Below are positions 14,193-21,825 of a stretch of DNA of 31,736 nucleotides, piece by piece. The translations under genes and the position numbers were made by a program. How positions within the stretch are numbered: position 1 is the first letter of the stretch; each line of letters starts with the position of its first letter. The notes under the pieces are model-generated. The model ran no database searches, was not told where the DNA came from, and saw only the letters and a list, made by a program, of their open reading frames with translations. The DNA comes from Fervidibacter canadensis (GTDB taxonomy: Bacteria; Armatimonadota; Fervidibacteria; Fervidibacterales; Fervidibacteraceae), in contig JBGOEJ010000026.1 of assembly GCA_041446545.1 (NCBI GenBank), positions 1 through 31,736 on the forward strand, given 5' to 3'.

Positions 14193-15442
14193 TGGCGAAA
14201 GGCATGGTCATCACGGTCGGGGTTGGGCGAGGGATTGAGCATGCTATCGTTTTGTCAATCCGCAACGCTCACCCTGACTATGTTGTCTTCCTCGTGACCG
14301 AACAAAGCGAAAAGACGCTGGAACGCATTGAGGAAGCAGCAAAGGAATTGGGCGTTACAATTCCGCCTTACGAAAAGGAAAAAGTCCGAGACGAAAACAA
14401 CGCCGAGGTCGCTTTTGAGGCTGCCGTCGCTGCTATCCGAAAATTGGGTGAAAAAGGCATCGCACCAAGCGAAATCACCGTTGACTACACCACAGGAAGC
14501 AAGCCAATGTCCGCAGGTGCTCTTTACGCTGCCATCACCGAAGGTTGTGCCGATGTCGTCTATGTGACCGGCGAAAGAGACCAAGATGGGCGTGTAATTT
14601 TGGGCACGGAGCGATTCTTCACAATAGTGCCCGATCGCCTTTTTGCCCGCCGAATCCGCATTGAAGCAGTTAGGTTGTTCAACGCCTATCAATTCGCTGC
14701 GGCAAAAAGTTTGCTTGACGAGTTTTTGAAGCCTTTCCCACAAGACAAGGTGGGTCAACTTTTCCCTGACCTTGACGGTTTGCGAAAGTTGTGCGATGCC
14801 TATCGGGCTTGGGATGCCTTTGACCACATCGCTGCCAAGCAAGCCTTTGATGAAGTTAACAGAGCCATCATGGAACAATGGTCGCCCGATGATCAAATTG
14901 CCTGCAACAAGGGATGGGTCAATCGGTTGGCTCGGAAATTGCAAGCCGATAAACTTGATGAGCGTTTATGCGAGGAGTTGCTCGTTGATCTTTGGGCGAA
15001 CGCTTTGAGGCGGCTTGAGGAGAAGCGGTTCATTGACGCTGTCGCAAGGCTCTATCGGCTCGCCGAGTTGATTGCTCAATTCAGGCTTTGGCATGGGCAC
15101 AAAATTGACACCAGCGATGTGGACATGAGCAAAGTGCCAGAAAGCGTGGGGGAAAAATTGGAGCGCTATCGTAGCGAGAAGGGCAAAGTGCAAATTCCTT
15201 TGAAGGCAAGTTACGAGTTGCTTTCGGCATTGGGTGATGAAGTTGGAAGGGTGCTGGAGCAACAGGAGTTTAAGAACGCTTTGAGTTCCCGCAACGACTC
15301 CATCGCAGCCCACGGGCTTAAGCCCGTCACGGAAGAAGTGGCGACAAAACTGAAAGAAGCGATAAAACCGTTGTTGGAAAAGGTAGTGCCACGCCTGAGC
15401 AGCCTGCTGAATGAGGCAAAGTTTCCGTGCTTAAAGCCTTGA
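14192..15442 (+). CDS. csm6: CARF-HEPN ribonuclease (Csm6-like, TIGR02710 type)
   Basis: The N-terminal domain is a CARF fold: VITVGVGRGIEHAI (about 6-19), VVFLVTEQS and VDYTTGSKPMSAGALYAA. The C-terminal domain is helical and ends with the HEPN RNase motif R367-x6-H374 (RNDSIAAH). Proteins of this kind cut RNA non-specifically when cyclic oligoadenylate made by Cas10 binds the CARF dimer. The 416-residue length fits the family. ATG 14192 has GGGAGGTGAAAGG just upstream, with GTG 14189 as an alternative. It is directly coupled to csm5b. The ligand size (cA4 or cA6) cannot be read from sequence by eye. Confidence 0.9.
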   Translation: MAKGMVITVGVGRGIEHAIVLSIRNAHPDYVVFLVTEQSEKTLERIEEAAKELGVTIPPYEKEKVRDENNAEVAFEAAVAAIRKLGEKGIAPSEITVDYTTGSKPMSAGALYAAITEGCADVVYVTGERDQDGRVILGTERFFTIVPDRLFARRIRIEAVRLFNAYQFAAAKSLLDEFLKPFPQDKVGQLFPDLDGLRKLCDAYRAWDAFDHIAAKQAFDEVNRAIMEQWSPDDQIACNKGWVNRLARKLQADKLDERLCEELLVDLWANALRRLEEKRFIDAVARLYRLAELIAQFRLWHGHKIDTSDVDMSKVPESVGEKLERYRSEKGKVQIPLKASYELLSALGDEVGRVLEQQEFKNALSSRNDSIAAHGLKPVTEEVATKLKEAIKPLLEKVVPRLSSLLNEAKFPCLKP

Positions 15443-15478
15443 GCAAGCCTGGGTCATCTGGGCGCAGTTTTCACTGAG

Positions 15479-15495
15479 CCGACAGTTTTTGTCGG
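15479..15495 (+). terminator. Hairpin after the csm6 gene, possible weak terminator
   Basis: The CCGACA/TGTCGG stem with loop GTTTT lies 37 nt after the csm6 stop. There is no clear T-run downstream (AACGGAAT follows), so termination is uncertain. Confidence 0.35.
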
Positions 15496-15532
15496 AACGG
15501 AATAAAGCCGTGCCTTAAAGTCCGATTGGGTC

Positions 15533-15553
15533 GGCACAGGTTGAACCTGTGCC
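15533..15553 (+). repeat. Perfect palindromic hairpin between csm6 and the PD-(D/E)XK gene
   Basis: GGCACAGG (15533-15540) is the exact inverse of CCTGTGCC (15546-15553), and the TTGAA between them can extend the stem by two more pairs. It could be a terminator core, a regulator site or a dispersed hairpin. Confidence 0.5.
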
Positions 15554-15579
15554 CTATCGTCGTTGTGAGGTGACAAGGG

Positions 15580-16329
15580 GTGATACAGGTGCGGATAAGT
15601 GCGAGGGAGTTGGGGCAAGTGTTGCTTGACGGTTTCTGCGAACGATGCTTTTGGTTTGCGAAAAATTTCCCGCTCGCTCAAAATCATCCCTTCTCTTCTC
15701 CCATGCCCGGCATCGTCAGTCAAGTTGACCGCTACACCAAACGAGTAGTAAACACCCACCTTCAAAGCAACGGTTCGCTCCCACCTTGGCTCGCTGACGC
15801 TTTGAGGGGTTCGTTTTTGGGGCTGAACTTCCAATCCCTTCGGCACATCAATCCAGCCAGGTGGCAAATCTCTCTCTTTGATGACCGCTGTCTCCTTGTG
15901 GGTGAAGCCGATGCCATTTGGGAGTTTCCCGACGGAAGTTGGTTCATCGCCGATTACAAGACGGCTTCTTGGACTCAAACGCAGCAAAACCTTTTGCCTC
16001 TTTACGAAGCCCAGTTGAACGCTTACGCTTATTTGGCGCAGCAAAAGTTCCATAAAACCGTCGTTGGGTTAGCGCTCATCTACTTTGAGCCTGAGCACAA
16101 CATCCCTGACGCAAGCCAACTATTGCAACGGACAGGTGGTCAGATGATGCTTGGGTTCAAATGCATCGTTGTCCCTGTGCCTTTGAAGCCGACCATTTGG
16201 GTGAGGCATCTGTGTTGGCGGGTTTTTCAAATTCTGTCCTCACCATCGCCGCCTACAGGAAAGCAAAATTGTCAAGGCTGTCAAGCCTTGGCGAGTTGGT
16301 GGGGAGGTATTAAAAACCATTTGCCTTAG
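15580..16329 (+). CDS. PD-(D/E)XK nuclease, Cas4/RecB-like
   Basis: The core motif is visible: D111 in LVGEADAIWEF, then D125-Y-K127 in IADYKTA, with QLNAYAYL as the following QxxxY-like helix. Cysteines occur at the N-terminus (C20-x2-C23, CERCFWF) and near the C-terminus (CQGC), which recalls the iron-sulfur Cys set of Cas4/AddB-type enzymes. The protein has 249 residues. The start is GTG 15580 with GAGGTGA upstream. It follows the Csm6-like gene by 137 nt on the same strand, so it may be an accessory nuclease of the CRISPR locus or a general DNA-repair nuclease. No cas1/cas2 is nearby to make it an adaptation Cas4. Confidence 0.7.
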   Translation: MIQVRISARELGQVLLDGFCERCFWFAKNFPLAQNHPFSSPMPGIVSQVDRYTKRVVNTHLQSNGSLPPWLADALRGSFLGLNFQSLRHINPARWQISLFDDRCLLVGEADAIWEFPDGSWFIADYKTASWTQTQQNLLPLYEAQLNAYAYLAQQKFHKTVVGLALIYFEPEHNIPDASQLLQRTGGQMMLGFKCIVVPVPLKPTIWVRHLCWRVFQILSSPSPPTGKQNCQGCQALASWWGGIKNHLP

Positions 16330-16375
16330 GCGAAGTTCAGGTGGACCTACCTTGAGGGACGAGAAGGTGATAGCG

Positions 16376-17329
16376 ATGAGCAAGGGGGTGCTCGGTGTAG
16401 ATGTCGGTGGGACGAAGATGACGGCAGCGTTGGCGACGATGGACGGGCAAGTCGTGCGCCTGCGACGCCAGCAAACGCAACGGGAAGCGGGAGCGCAAGG
16501 AGGCTTTGCGACGATTTGCGCAATGGTTGGGGAGTTGCTGAAGGAGGCTGCTCAAGAGGGTTTGCGCGTGATGCGCATTGGCGTCGGGTTTGGTGGTCCT
16601 GTGGATTTTGAGCGGGGCGTCGTTTACCTTTCGCACCATGTCCCAGGGTGGGAAAACTTCCCGCTGAAAGGGGAACTGGAGCGGTGCTTTGACATCCCGA
16701 CGGTCGTGGACAATGACGCCAATGCGGGCACTTTAGGCGAATGGCGGTTTGGAGCGGGCAGAGGCGTTAGCGACTTGCTCTATGTCAACATCGGGACGGG
16801 CATCGGAGGCGGCATCATCAGTGGTGGGCAACTTGTTCGTGGCTGGCGCAACTTGGCGGGGGAAATCGGACATATGACGGTTAAACCCGATGGTCCGCTG
16901 TGCCCTTGCGGGCGGAAAGGATGCTTGGAAGCGTTGGCTTCGGGAGATGCCATCGGGCGGGAGGGCTCAGAACGCATCGGTCAACCCTTGACAAGCGAGG
17001 AAGTTTTCATGCTTGCCGAGCGCGGCAATCCTATCGCCAAGCGGGTGATTGATGACGCCGTAGAGGCGTTAGCCTTTGCCATCGGGGCTGCTGCCAACTT
17101 GCTCAATCCAAAGCGGGTGATTTTGGGTGGAGGTGTGGCGGAAGCGCCAGAGGCGTTGTTGCTGCAACCTTTACGGGAGCGATTGCACCACTATTTACTG
17201 CCGCAGGTGGCGGAAGACTTAGAAGTCGTCCGTGCCCAACTGGGTTACGATGCAGGCATTTTTGGAGCAATTGCGTTGGCTTTAACAGATGTTGAAGCGG
17301 TGAAAGGAGGTCGCGACGATGGCGATTGA
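16376..17329 (+). CDS. ROK-family sugar kinase (glucokinase-like)
   Basis: It phosphorylates glucose or a related sugar with ATP. The N-terminal phosphate-binding motif GVDVGGTKM (about 6-14) and the ROK zinc site GHMTVKPDGPLCPCGRKGC (about 168-186) are present, with NIGTGIGGG for nucleotide binding. I use ATG 16376 (GAGAAGGTGATAGCG upstream); an in-frame TTG at 16352 is possible. Length is 317 residues. It overlaps the phosphoglucose isomerase gene by 11 nt, so the two probably act in series: sugar phosphorylation then isomerisation. The precise sugar is not determined by the motifs. Confidence 0.88.
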   Translation: MSKGVLGVDVGGTKMTAALATMDGQVVRLRRQQTQREAGAQGGFATICAMVGELLKEAAQEGLRVMRIGVGFGGPVDFERGVVYLSHHVPGWENFPLKGELERCFDIPTVVDNDANAGTLGEWRFGAGRGVSDLLYVNIGTGIGGGIISGGQLVRGWRNLAGEIGHMTVKPDGPLCPCGRKGCLEALASGDAIGREGSERIGQPLTSEEVFMLAERGNPIAKRVIDDAVEALAFAIGAAANLLNPKRVILGGGVAEAPEALLLQPLRERLHHYLLPQVAEDLEVVRAQLGYDAGIFGAIALALTDVEAVKGGRDDGD

Positions 17330-18113
17330 CTTGACAGAGCGCACCGGGTTGCCCGTTCGCTTGGTGCCTGCCGAGGAAGGTTGGCAGTTGGAATTGGGTG
17401 ACGGCGTGCGGCACGAAAAGCCATCAGCGAGGCGCATCACCGACATGACCGCCGTCCTCAAAAACCCTGCCGCCGACACACCCAAGACGCTTTACTGGAT
17501 GTATCGCGATGTGCGGTTGCCTGAGCATGAGGCGCAAATTTTTGCCAGTGGGTTGCGTTACGACCTGACGCTGTTCAACCCGGGCGTTTTGTGTGTCGGT
17601 GGCAAGGCGCAAGAGGGCGATGAGTGGAACAAAGCGGCAGGACATTACCATCCTTACACGACGACGGGCAAAACCTTCCCCGAAGTTTACGAGGTGCTGC
17701 ACGGTCGGGGCTTGTTTTTGTTGCAGTTCGTGGATGACATCTTTGCCATCCCACCGAAGGTGAGGCGATTTGTCATCGTGGAAGTGCAGGCGGGCGATCT
17801 CGTCGTCATCCCGCCCAATTGCGCCCACCCGACCATCGTGTTAGGCGAAGAACCGTTGGTGACGGCTAACTGGGTCGCCCGCGCCTTTGACTCGCAATAC
17901 ACGCCCATCAAGTTGATGCGGGGCGTCGCCTACTACATCGTCAAACGGGGCGGTAGTTACGCTTGGGAACGAAACCCTGCCTATCCCGAAGCACCCGAAC
18001 CAGAGCGGGTGACCGCCAGCGAGTTAGACCGATGGGGTGTGCCGACGGATGGACCAAGTTATCGTGCTTTTCTAAGCCGCCCTGAGGCTTTCGCTTTTCT
18101 CCTTCGCCCCTAA
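17319..18113 (+). CDS. pgi: Cupin-type glucose-6-phosphate isomerase
   Basis: The metal-binding cupin motif GHYHPYTTTGKTFPEVYEVL (about residues 108-127) and the second part, PPNCAHPTIV (about 167-176), match the archaeal-type cupin phosphoglucose isomerase (PF06560), unrelated to the classical PGI fold. It converts glucose-6-P and fructose-6-P. The length of 264 residues is a little longer than the archaeal enzymes, owing to N- and C-terminal extensions. ATG 17319 is preceded by AAAGGAGGTCGCG, a strong SD located inside the kinase gene. The stop overlaps the convergent downstream gene by 4 nt. Confidence 0.88.
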   Translation: MAIDLTERTGLPVRLVPAEEGWQLELGDGVRHEKPSARRITDMTAVLKNPAADTPKTLYWMYRDVRLPEHEAQIFASGLRYDLTLFNPGVLCVGGKAQEGDEWNKAAGHYHPYTTTGKTFPEVYEVLHGRGLFLLQFVDDIFAIPPKVRRFVIVEVQAGDLVVIPPNCAHPTIVLGEEPLVTANWVARAFDSQYTPIKLMRGVAYYIVKRGGSYAWERNPAYPEAPEPERVTASELDRWGVPTDGPSYRAFLSRPEAFAFLLRP

Positions 18114-20008
18114 GGTAGCGTTGCGGCGGGTGATAGACGGGCGCGATACTGGCGGGCTTCCTGTTGCCACCAAGCGAGGCGGCGCGCCCATTCGTTGTTG
18201 GGTCCGTAGAGGGCGTCGGCGGCAACGACGGCTTGCTGCCACGCTCGGACGGCATTGTCCAGTGCCATGACCGCTGTCGCGCCCGCTGCTCGCTCGCCTG
18301 CCTCAAATCGTCCCCATGCCAAGGCGGCTTCCACTTTGAAAGCGAAGTGTTTGCCCAGCCAACCGTTCAAAGTTGCCGCCCGTTTGGCTTGCTGCCACTC
18401 CGGATCAGCGGAGTCGGGTAACTGCGAGAGGGCGCCTAAGACCATCTCGGAACGCCGATGCAGGCGTTGGGCAATGTCCGCTGCCGCAAGCGCTGATGCC
18501 CGCTCTAAAGTCCTGGCTTTCTGCAGGCTGTCGGGGACGCTGAGGACCGCAATGTCCCAATCAGAGGACAACGGGCGACGGCTGAAGAAGAGGGGCAACG
18601 GAACACCCCATTGAGGGCGGAAGGGGAATCCACCGTCGGGGGCAGTGCCCAGTAGCGTCAGGACATCGGGCATGATGCGGCTGGCTTCTTGAAAAGCCGT
18701 CAACCAAAGCGATGCTCTTTGTCCCCATAAGCGACTCCAGCGTGTCCGCCAAAGGCGCTCGGTGTCGCCGTCGGGATCGCGGAACGCTGTGCCGAAAGCG
18801 GCGGCGCCCCAAAGGACTGGCACTGACCGAACCCGCAGCCAAAAGCCGCCCACTTTTTCGTCCCGCATCGCCCGCACTAACGCTTGCGCCCCTTCAGGGT
18901 CAAACCAGAACAATCCCTCGTGTGCCCCTTCGGGACCGCCGACAAGGATCAGACGCGAGCGCCACCGATGGGGCACGGTTTTGAGAAAGGGAGGGAGCGT
19001 GGGGGCGAACAAGTGACCGTCTTGCAGCGGCAGCGCAACCACCTTTGTCTCCAGCCATTTGGTCGCAGTCGGGTCATTGGCTGCCAAGATGGTGTTGGGC
19101 AAATAGGGGTCACGCGAAACGACGGTGCCACCTTGACTTTGCCAAGCCCGCACGGTCGGTGTCATCGGCGCCCAGAGGACGACCCGAACGCCATAAAGGG
19201 GCGATAGGTTTTTCGCTTCCGTCAAGAGGGTTGGCAGGACAGGCTCTTGCCCGTTGCTCTCCAAGACCCAGACATTGAAGCGTTGTCGTGCCAATGACCG
19301 CAAGCGTTCCCGAATGATCCCACGCAGGCGGGAGGTAAACAGCCCTTGGGTGGGTGAGAAAGACGACACGGCTTCTACCCAACCTCGCTCCGCAATCGGA
19401 GGTGTCCAACGCCAGCGAGGGGGTATCTCTTCGCCGTTGCTCAACCGATCCGCCACTTCCAACAAGCCGTAAAGCCAGCCGATCGGAGTGCGGGCATACA
19501 CCTTCAGCCGATGGCCGTTAAGGGTGAGGGCAAACCCTTCCTGTCCCATCCGAGGGTCAGCAACAGTAAACAGTCGCACTTGCCATGGTCGCCCCTGCTC
19601 CACTATCGCCTTTGCCCATCGCACGGCTTCATTGAGAAGCGGTTCGTCGGCAGAAATCGGTGGCGAAGATGGTGGTGTGCCCACGCCCGGCACCGAGGGC
19701 AACACTGTCGGATGAGAGGCAAGGGAAGGAGCGGGTTGTCTGGCTTGTCCAACACTCATCGGAGGTGTTTCAGGGATAGAGGGAGTAGCCACAATGGGGT
19801 TCTGCAGCGCACTCCCTGACGGTTGTGACGGGGCAGAGGGTGGTGGGGTAGATGGCGTGGCAGGGGAGGCTGCCGTCGCTTGTGAGGGAGGCGGCGCTGG
19901 TGGCATGCTTGGTTTCGGTGGGTGAAAAATCTGCGTCACATATGCGATTAAGACCAACACGATGAAGACGACGACACCCAGCAGCGCCAACGCCGTTTCC
20001 CGCTGCAT
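18110..20008 (-). CDS. Membrane-anchored, proline-rich protein with glycoside-hydrolase-like region
   Basis: One N-terminal hydrophobic helix (ALALLGVVVFIVLVLIAYV, about residues 6-24) anchors the protein, followed by a Pro/Ser/Ala-rich linker of roughly 90 residues. The segment ARTPIGWLYGLLEVADRL resembles the non-catalytic alpha/beta domain found before the barrel in GH20, GH67 and GH84 enzymes. The rest may be a divergent barrel (FNVWVLESNG, LYGVRVVLWAP, RLILVGGPEG) and a helical tail. I cannot identify catalytic acids, so the activity is unassigned. I start at the minus-strand ATG ending at 20008, with CAGGTGATAGCG before it; an upstream ATG at 20059 is possible. 632 residues. Confidence 0.6.
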   Translation of the reverse strand: MQRETALALLGVVVFIVLVLIAYVTQIFHPPKPSMPPAPPPSQATAASPATPSTPPPSAPSQPSGSALQNPIVATPSIPETPPMSVGQARQPAPSLASHPTVLPSVPGVGTPPSSPPISADEPLLNEAVRWAKAIVEQGRPWQVRLFTVADPRMGQEGFALTLNGHRLKVYARTPIGWLYGLLEVADRLSNGEEIPPRWRWTPPIAERGWVEAVSSFSPTQGLFTSRLRGIIRERLRSLARQRFNVWVLESNGQEPVLPTLLTEAKNLSPLYGVRVVLWAPMTPTVRAWQSQGGTVVSRDPYLPNTILAANDPTATKWLETKVVALPLQDGHLFAPTLPPFLKTVPHRWRSRLILVGGPEGAHEGLFWFDPEGAQALVRAMRDEKVGGFWLRVRSVPVLWGAAAFGTAFRDPDGDTERLWRTRWSRLWGQRASLWLTAFQEASRIMPDVLTLLGTAPDGGFPFRPQWGVPLPLFFSRRPLSSDWDIAVLSVPDSLQKARTLERASALAAADIAQRLHRRSEMVLGALSQLPDSADPEWQQAKRAATLNGWLGKHFAFKVEAALAWGRFEAGERAAGATAVMALDNAVRAWQQAVVAADALYGPNNEWARRLAWWQQEARQYRARLSPAATLP

Positions 20009-20055
20009 CGCTATCACCTGCCCGAAGCCATCATGCCACAAACAAGCAGCGCCTT

Positions 20056-20997
20056 TCACACGACGGCGAAATCGGGCTCTTCGCCCCGCAACACTTTCAA
20101 GACTTGCTCGGCGACGACCAATGCCATGTGTTCCAGAGTTTCAGGCGTGTGGGCGGCGACATGAGGTGTTCCGAGGAAGTTGGGATGGCGGAAAATCGGA
20201 TGGCTCACATCGGGAGGTTCGTCGGGAAAGACATCCAACGCCACGCCCGCCAACTGACCCGCTTGCAACGCTTCGTAAAGGGCGTCCAAGTCGCACACTT
20301 CACCCCGCGCCGTGTTGACGAGGAACGAACCCTGCTTCATCAATGCCAAACGCTCTCGGTTGATCAGGTGGCGCGTCTCATCGGTCAAAGGCACATGGAG
20401 GGTGACGAAATCACTTTCTCTCAGCAAGTCGTCCAAGTTCACCCTTTCTGCTCCAAAGGAAGCCACTGTCTCCGCCGACACCAGTGGGTCAAAGACGAGC
20501 AATCGCATCCCGAAGGCTTGGGCTCGGCGGGCGACGGCACGACCGACATGCCCAAAGCCGACGATGCCCAGTGTTTTGCCTTGCAATTGCCAGTTCCGCT
20601 CCGTCCAGCGCAAATGGTAATCGCCCCGCACCAACGCGTCGTGCCAAAACCGCAATCGTTTCGCTAATGCCAACAGCAAAGCGAGGGTGTGTTCGGCGAC
20701 GGCATCGGCATTGGCGCCGGGCGTGTAGACGACACGGATGCGACGGCGCCGTGCCGCCTCTAAATCCACATTGTCCACACCGACGCCGAAACGACCGATG
20801 ACCTTTAGGTGCTGGGCATTGACGAGCAAATCTTCATCCACGAGGGGCATGTTGCGCAGGATAAAAGCATCGGCATCCCGCAGGGCGTCAGCGACGGCGT
20901 TGCGGTCAATGGGGACGACTTGCACGCTTGCTTCTGCCTGCAACCGCTTGAGCGCCGTCTCGGGAAAGACGCCACATAACACGATGCGAGGCGGCAT
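20056..20997 (-). CDS. D-2-hydroxyacid dehydrogenase (phosphoglycerate dehydrogenase-like)
   Basis: An NAD-dependent dehydrogenase of 313 residues. The Rossmann motif GIVGFGHVGRAVARRA lies in the middle and is followed by LLVFDP. The catalytic Arg is in VNTARGE, the Glu is near DVFPDEPP and the His is in TPHVAAHTPE, all in family order. The N-terminal substrate domain ends with VIGRFGVGVDNVDL. It lacks an ACT domain, so it is shorter than full SerA. The start is the minus-strand ATG at 20997, with GGAGAG before it; an in-frame ATG at 21021 is weaker. The substrate could be 3-phosphoglycerate, glyoxylate or another 2-ketoacid. Confidence 0.87.
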   Translation of the reverse strand: MPPRIVLCGVFPETALKRLQAEASVQVVPIDRNAVADALRDADAFILRNMPLVDEDLLVNAQHLKVIGRFGVGVDNVDLEAARRRRIRVVYTPGANADAVAEHTLALLLALAKRLRFWHDALVRGDYHLRWTERNWQLQGKTLGIVGFGHVGRAVARRAQAFGMRLLVFDPLVSAETVASFGAERVNLDDLLRESDFVTLHVPLTDETRHLINRERLALMKQGSFLVNTARGEVCDLDALYEALQAGQLAGVALDVFPDEPPDVSHPIFRHPNFLGTPHVAAHTPETLEHMALVVAEQVLKVLRGEEPDFAVV

Positions 20998-21026
20998 CTC
21001 TCCATGCCCCCAATGGTTCAAAATTT

Positions 21027-21050
21027 GCCGGGACGCCTAAGCGTCCCGGC
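21027..21050. terminator. Strong hairpin between thiol peroxidase and dehydrogenase genes
   Basis: A 10-bp perfect GC-rich stem GCCGGGACGC/GCGTCCCGGC with a 4-nt loop lies just past the tpx stop. On the minus strand it is followed by AAATTTT, on the plus strand by TTTT. It may terminate tpx transcription, or it may be a dispersed palindrome of the genome. Confidence 0.6.
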
Positions 21051-21059
21051 TTTTCCCGT

Positions 21060-21584
21060 TCATGCTCCGACGACTGCCTTGAGGGCGGCTAACGCTGCGT
21101 CGTAATCGGGTTCGTTCGTCACTTCGGGGACGATTTGCTTGTAGCGGATGATGCCGTCCTTGTCCACAATCCAGACGGAGCGAGCCAGCAGTTTCAGTTC
21201 CTTAATGAGGACGCCGTATTTGAGCCCAAAGTCGCGGTCTTGGTAGTCGCTGAGGACTTTGATGCGGTCAATGCCGTTGGCGCCACACCAACGCCGTTGG
21301 GCGAAAGGCAAATCCACGCTGATGTTGGCGACGACGACATCGCCCGAAAGCCCTGCTGCCAGTTCATTGAACCGACGCCCTTGAGCATCGCAGACGGGCG
21401 TGTCCAGCGACGGCGTGACGCTGATGAGCACCACCTTGCCGGCGAAATCCTTCAGCGTCACAGGGTTCAAGTCCAAATCCACGACGCGGAAATCGGGCGC
21501 TTTCTCGCCCACCTGCAAATCGGGACCGAGCAGCGTCAGCGGGTTGCCCCGAAAGGTCACGACACCTGCACGCTCTTGCACCAT
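21060..21584 (-). CDS. tpx: Thiol peroxidase (Tpx-type peroxiredoxin)
   Basis: It reduces hydrogen peroxide and alkyl hydroperoxides using thioredoxin. The peroxidatic Cys is in TPSLDTPVC and the resolving Cys in RRWCGANG, the atypical 2-Cys arrangement of Tpx. The N-terminal segment VTFRGNPLTLLGPDLQVGEKAPDF is split by family-typical turns. The true start is the minus-strand ATG at 21584, preceded by the strong SD AAGGAGG; the frame extends upstream only by chance. The 174 residues match the family. A hairpin follows the stop. Confidence 0.93.
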   Translation of the reverse strand: MVQERAGVVTFRGNPLTLLGPDLQVGEKAPDFRVVDLDLNPVTLKDFAGKVVLISVTPSLDTPVCDAQGRRFNELAAGLSGDVVVANISVDLPFAQRRWCGANGIDRIKVLSDYQDRDFGLKYGVLIKELKLLARSVWIVDKDGIIRYKQIVPEVTNEPDYDAALAALKAVVGA

Positions 21585-21700
21585 TACAACCGCCTCCTTG
21601 TGGGGAATTTTTCGGGATGACAAGCCGCCACAATTATAGCGAACGGGCGAATGGCAAAAACGGCAGCGACTGGCAAAAAACAGCAATGACTGGTGGGTGG

Positions 21701-21791
21701 CGAAATTGTTGGAGTGGCGATGAGCCGTGACCAAAATGCCTTTCAGCCGCGACGCACAAAACCTATCCCGTGACTTTCCGAACACACTCAG
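21701..21791. repeat. Dispersed intergenic repeat, copy 2
   Basis: This matches 15-130 at both ends, with a shorter middle. It lies in the 241-nt divergent gap between tpx and the transporter gene, roughly 35 nt before the transporter start. Position relative to the downstream gene is similar in both copies (upstream regulatory region). Confidence 0.6.
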
Positions 21792-21825
21792 CGATGACCA
21801 GTCGCTTGTCCTTGAGGTGGCTGCG

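Noticed and set aside
21727..21825. ATG 21727 as start of the transporter
   Set aside because: It lies within the dispersed repeat, the added residues are not hydrophobic or family-like, and ATG 21826 has a good SD.
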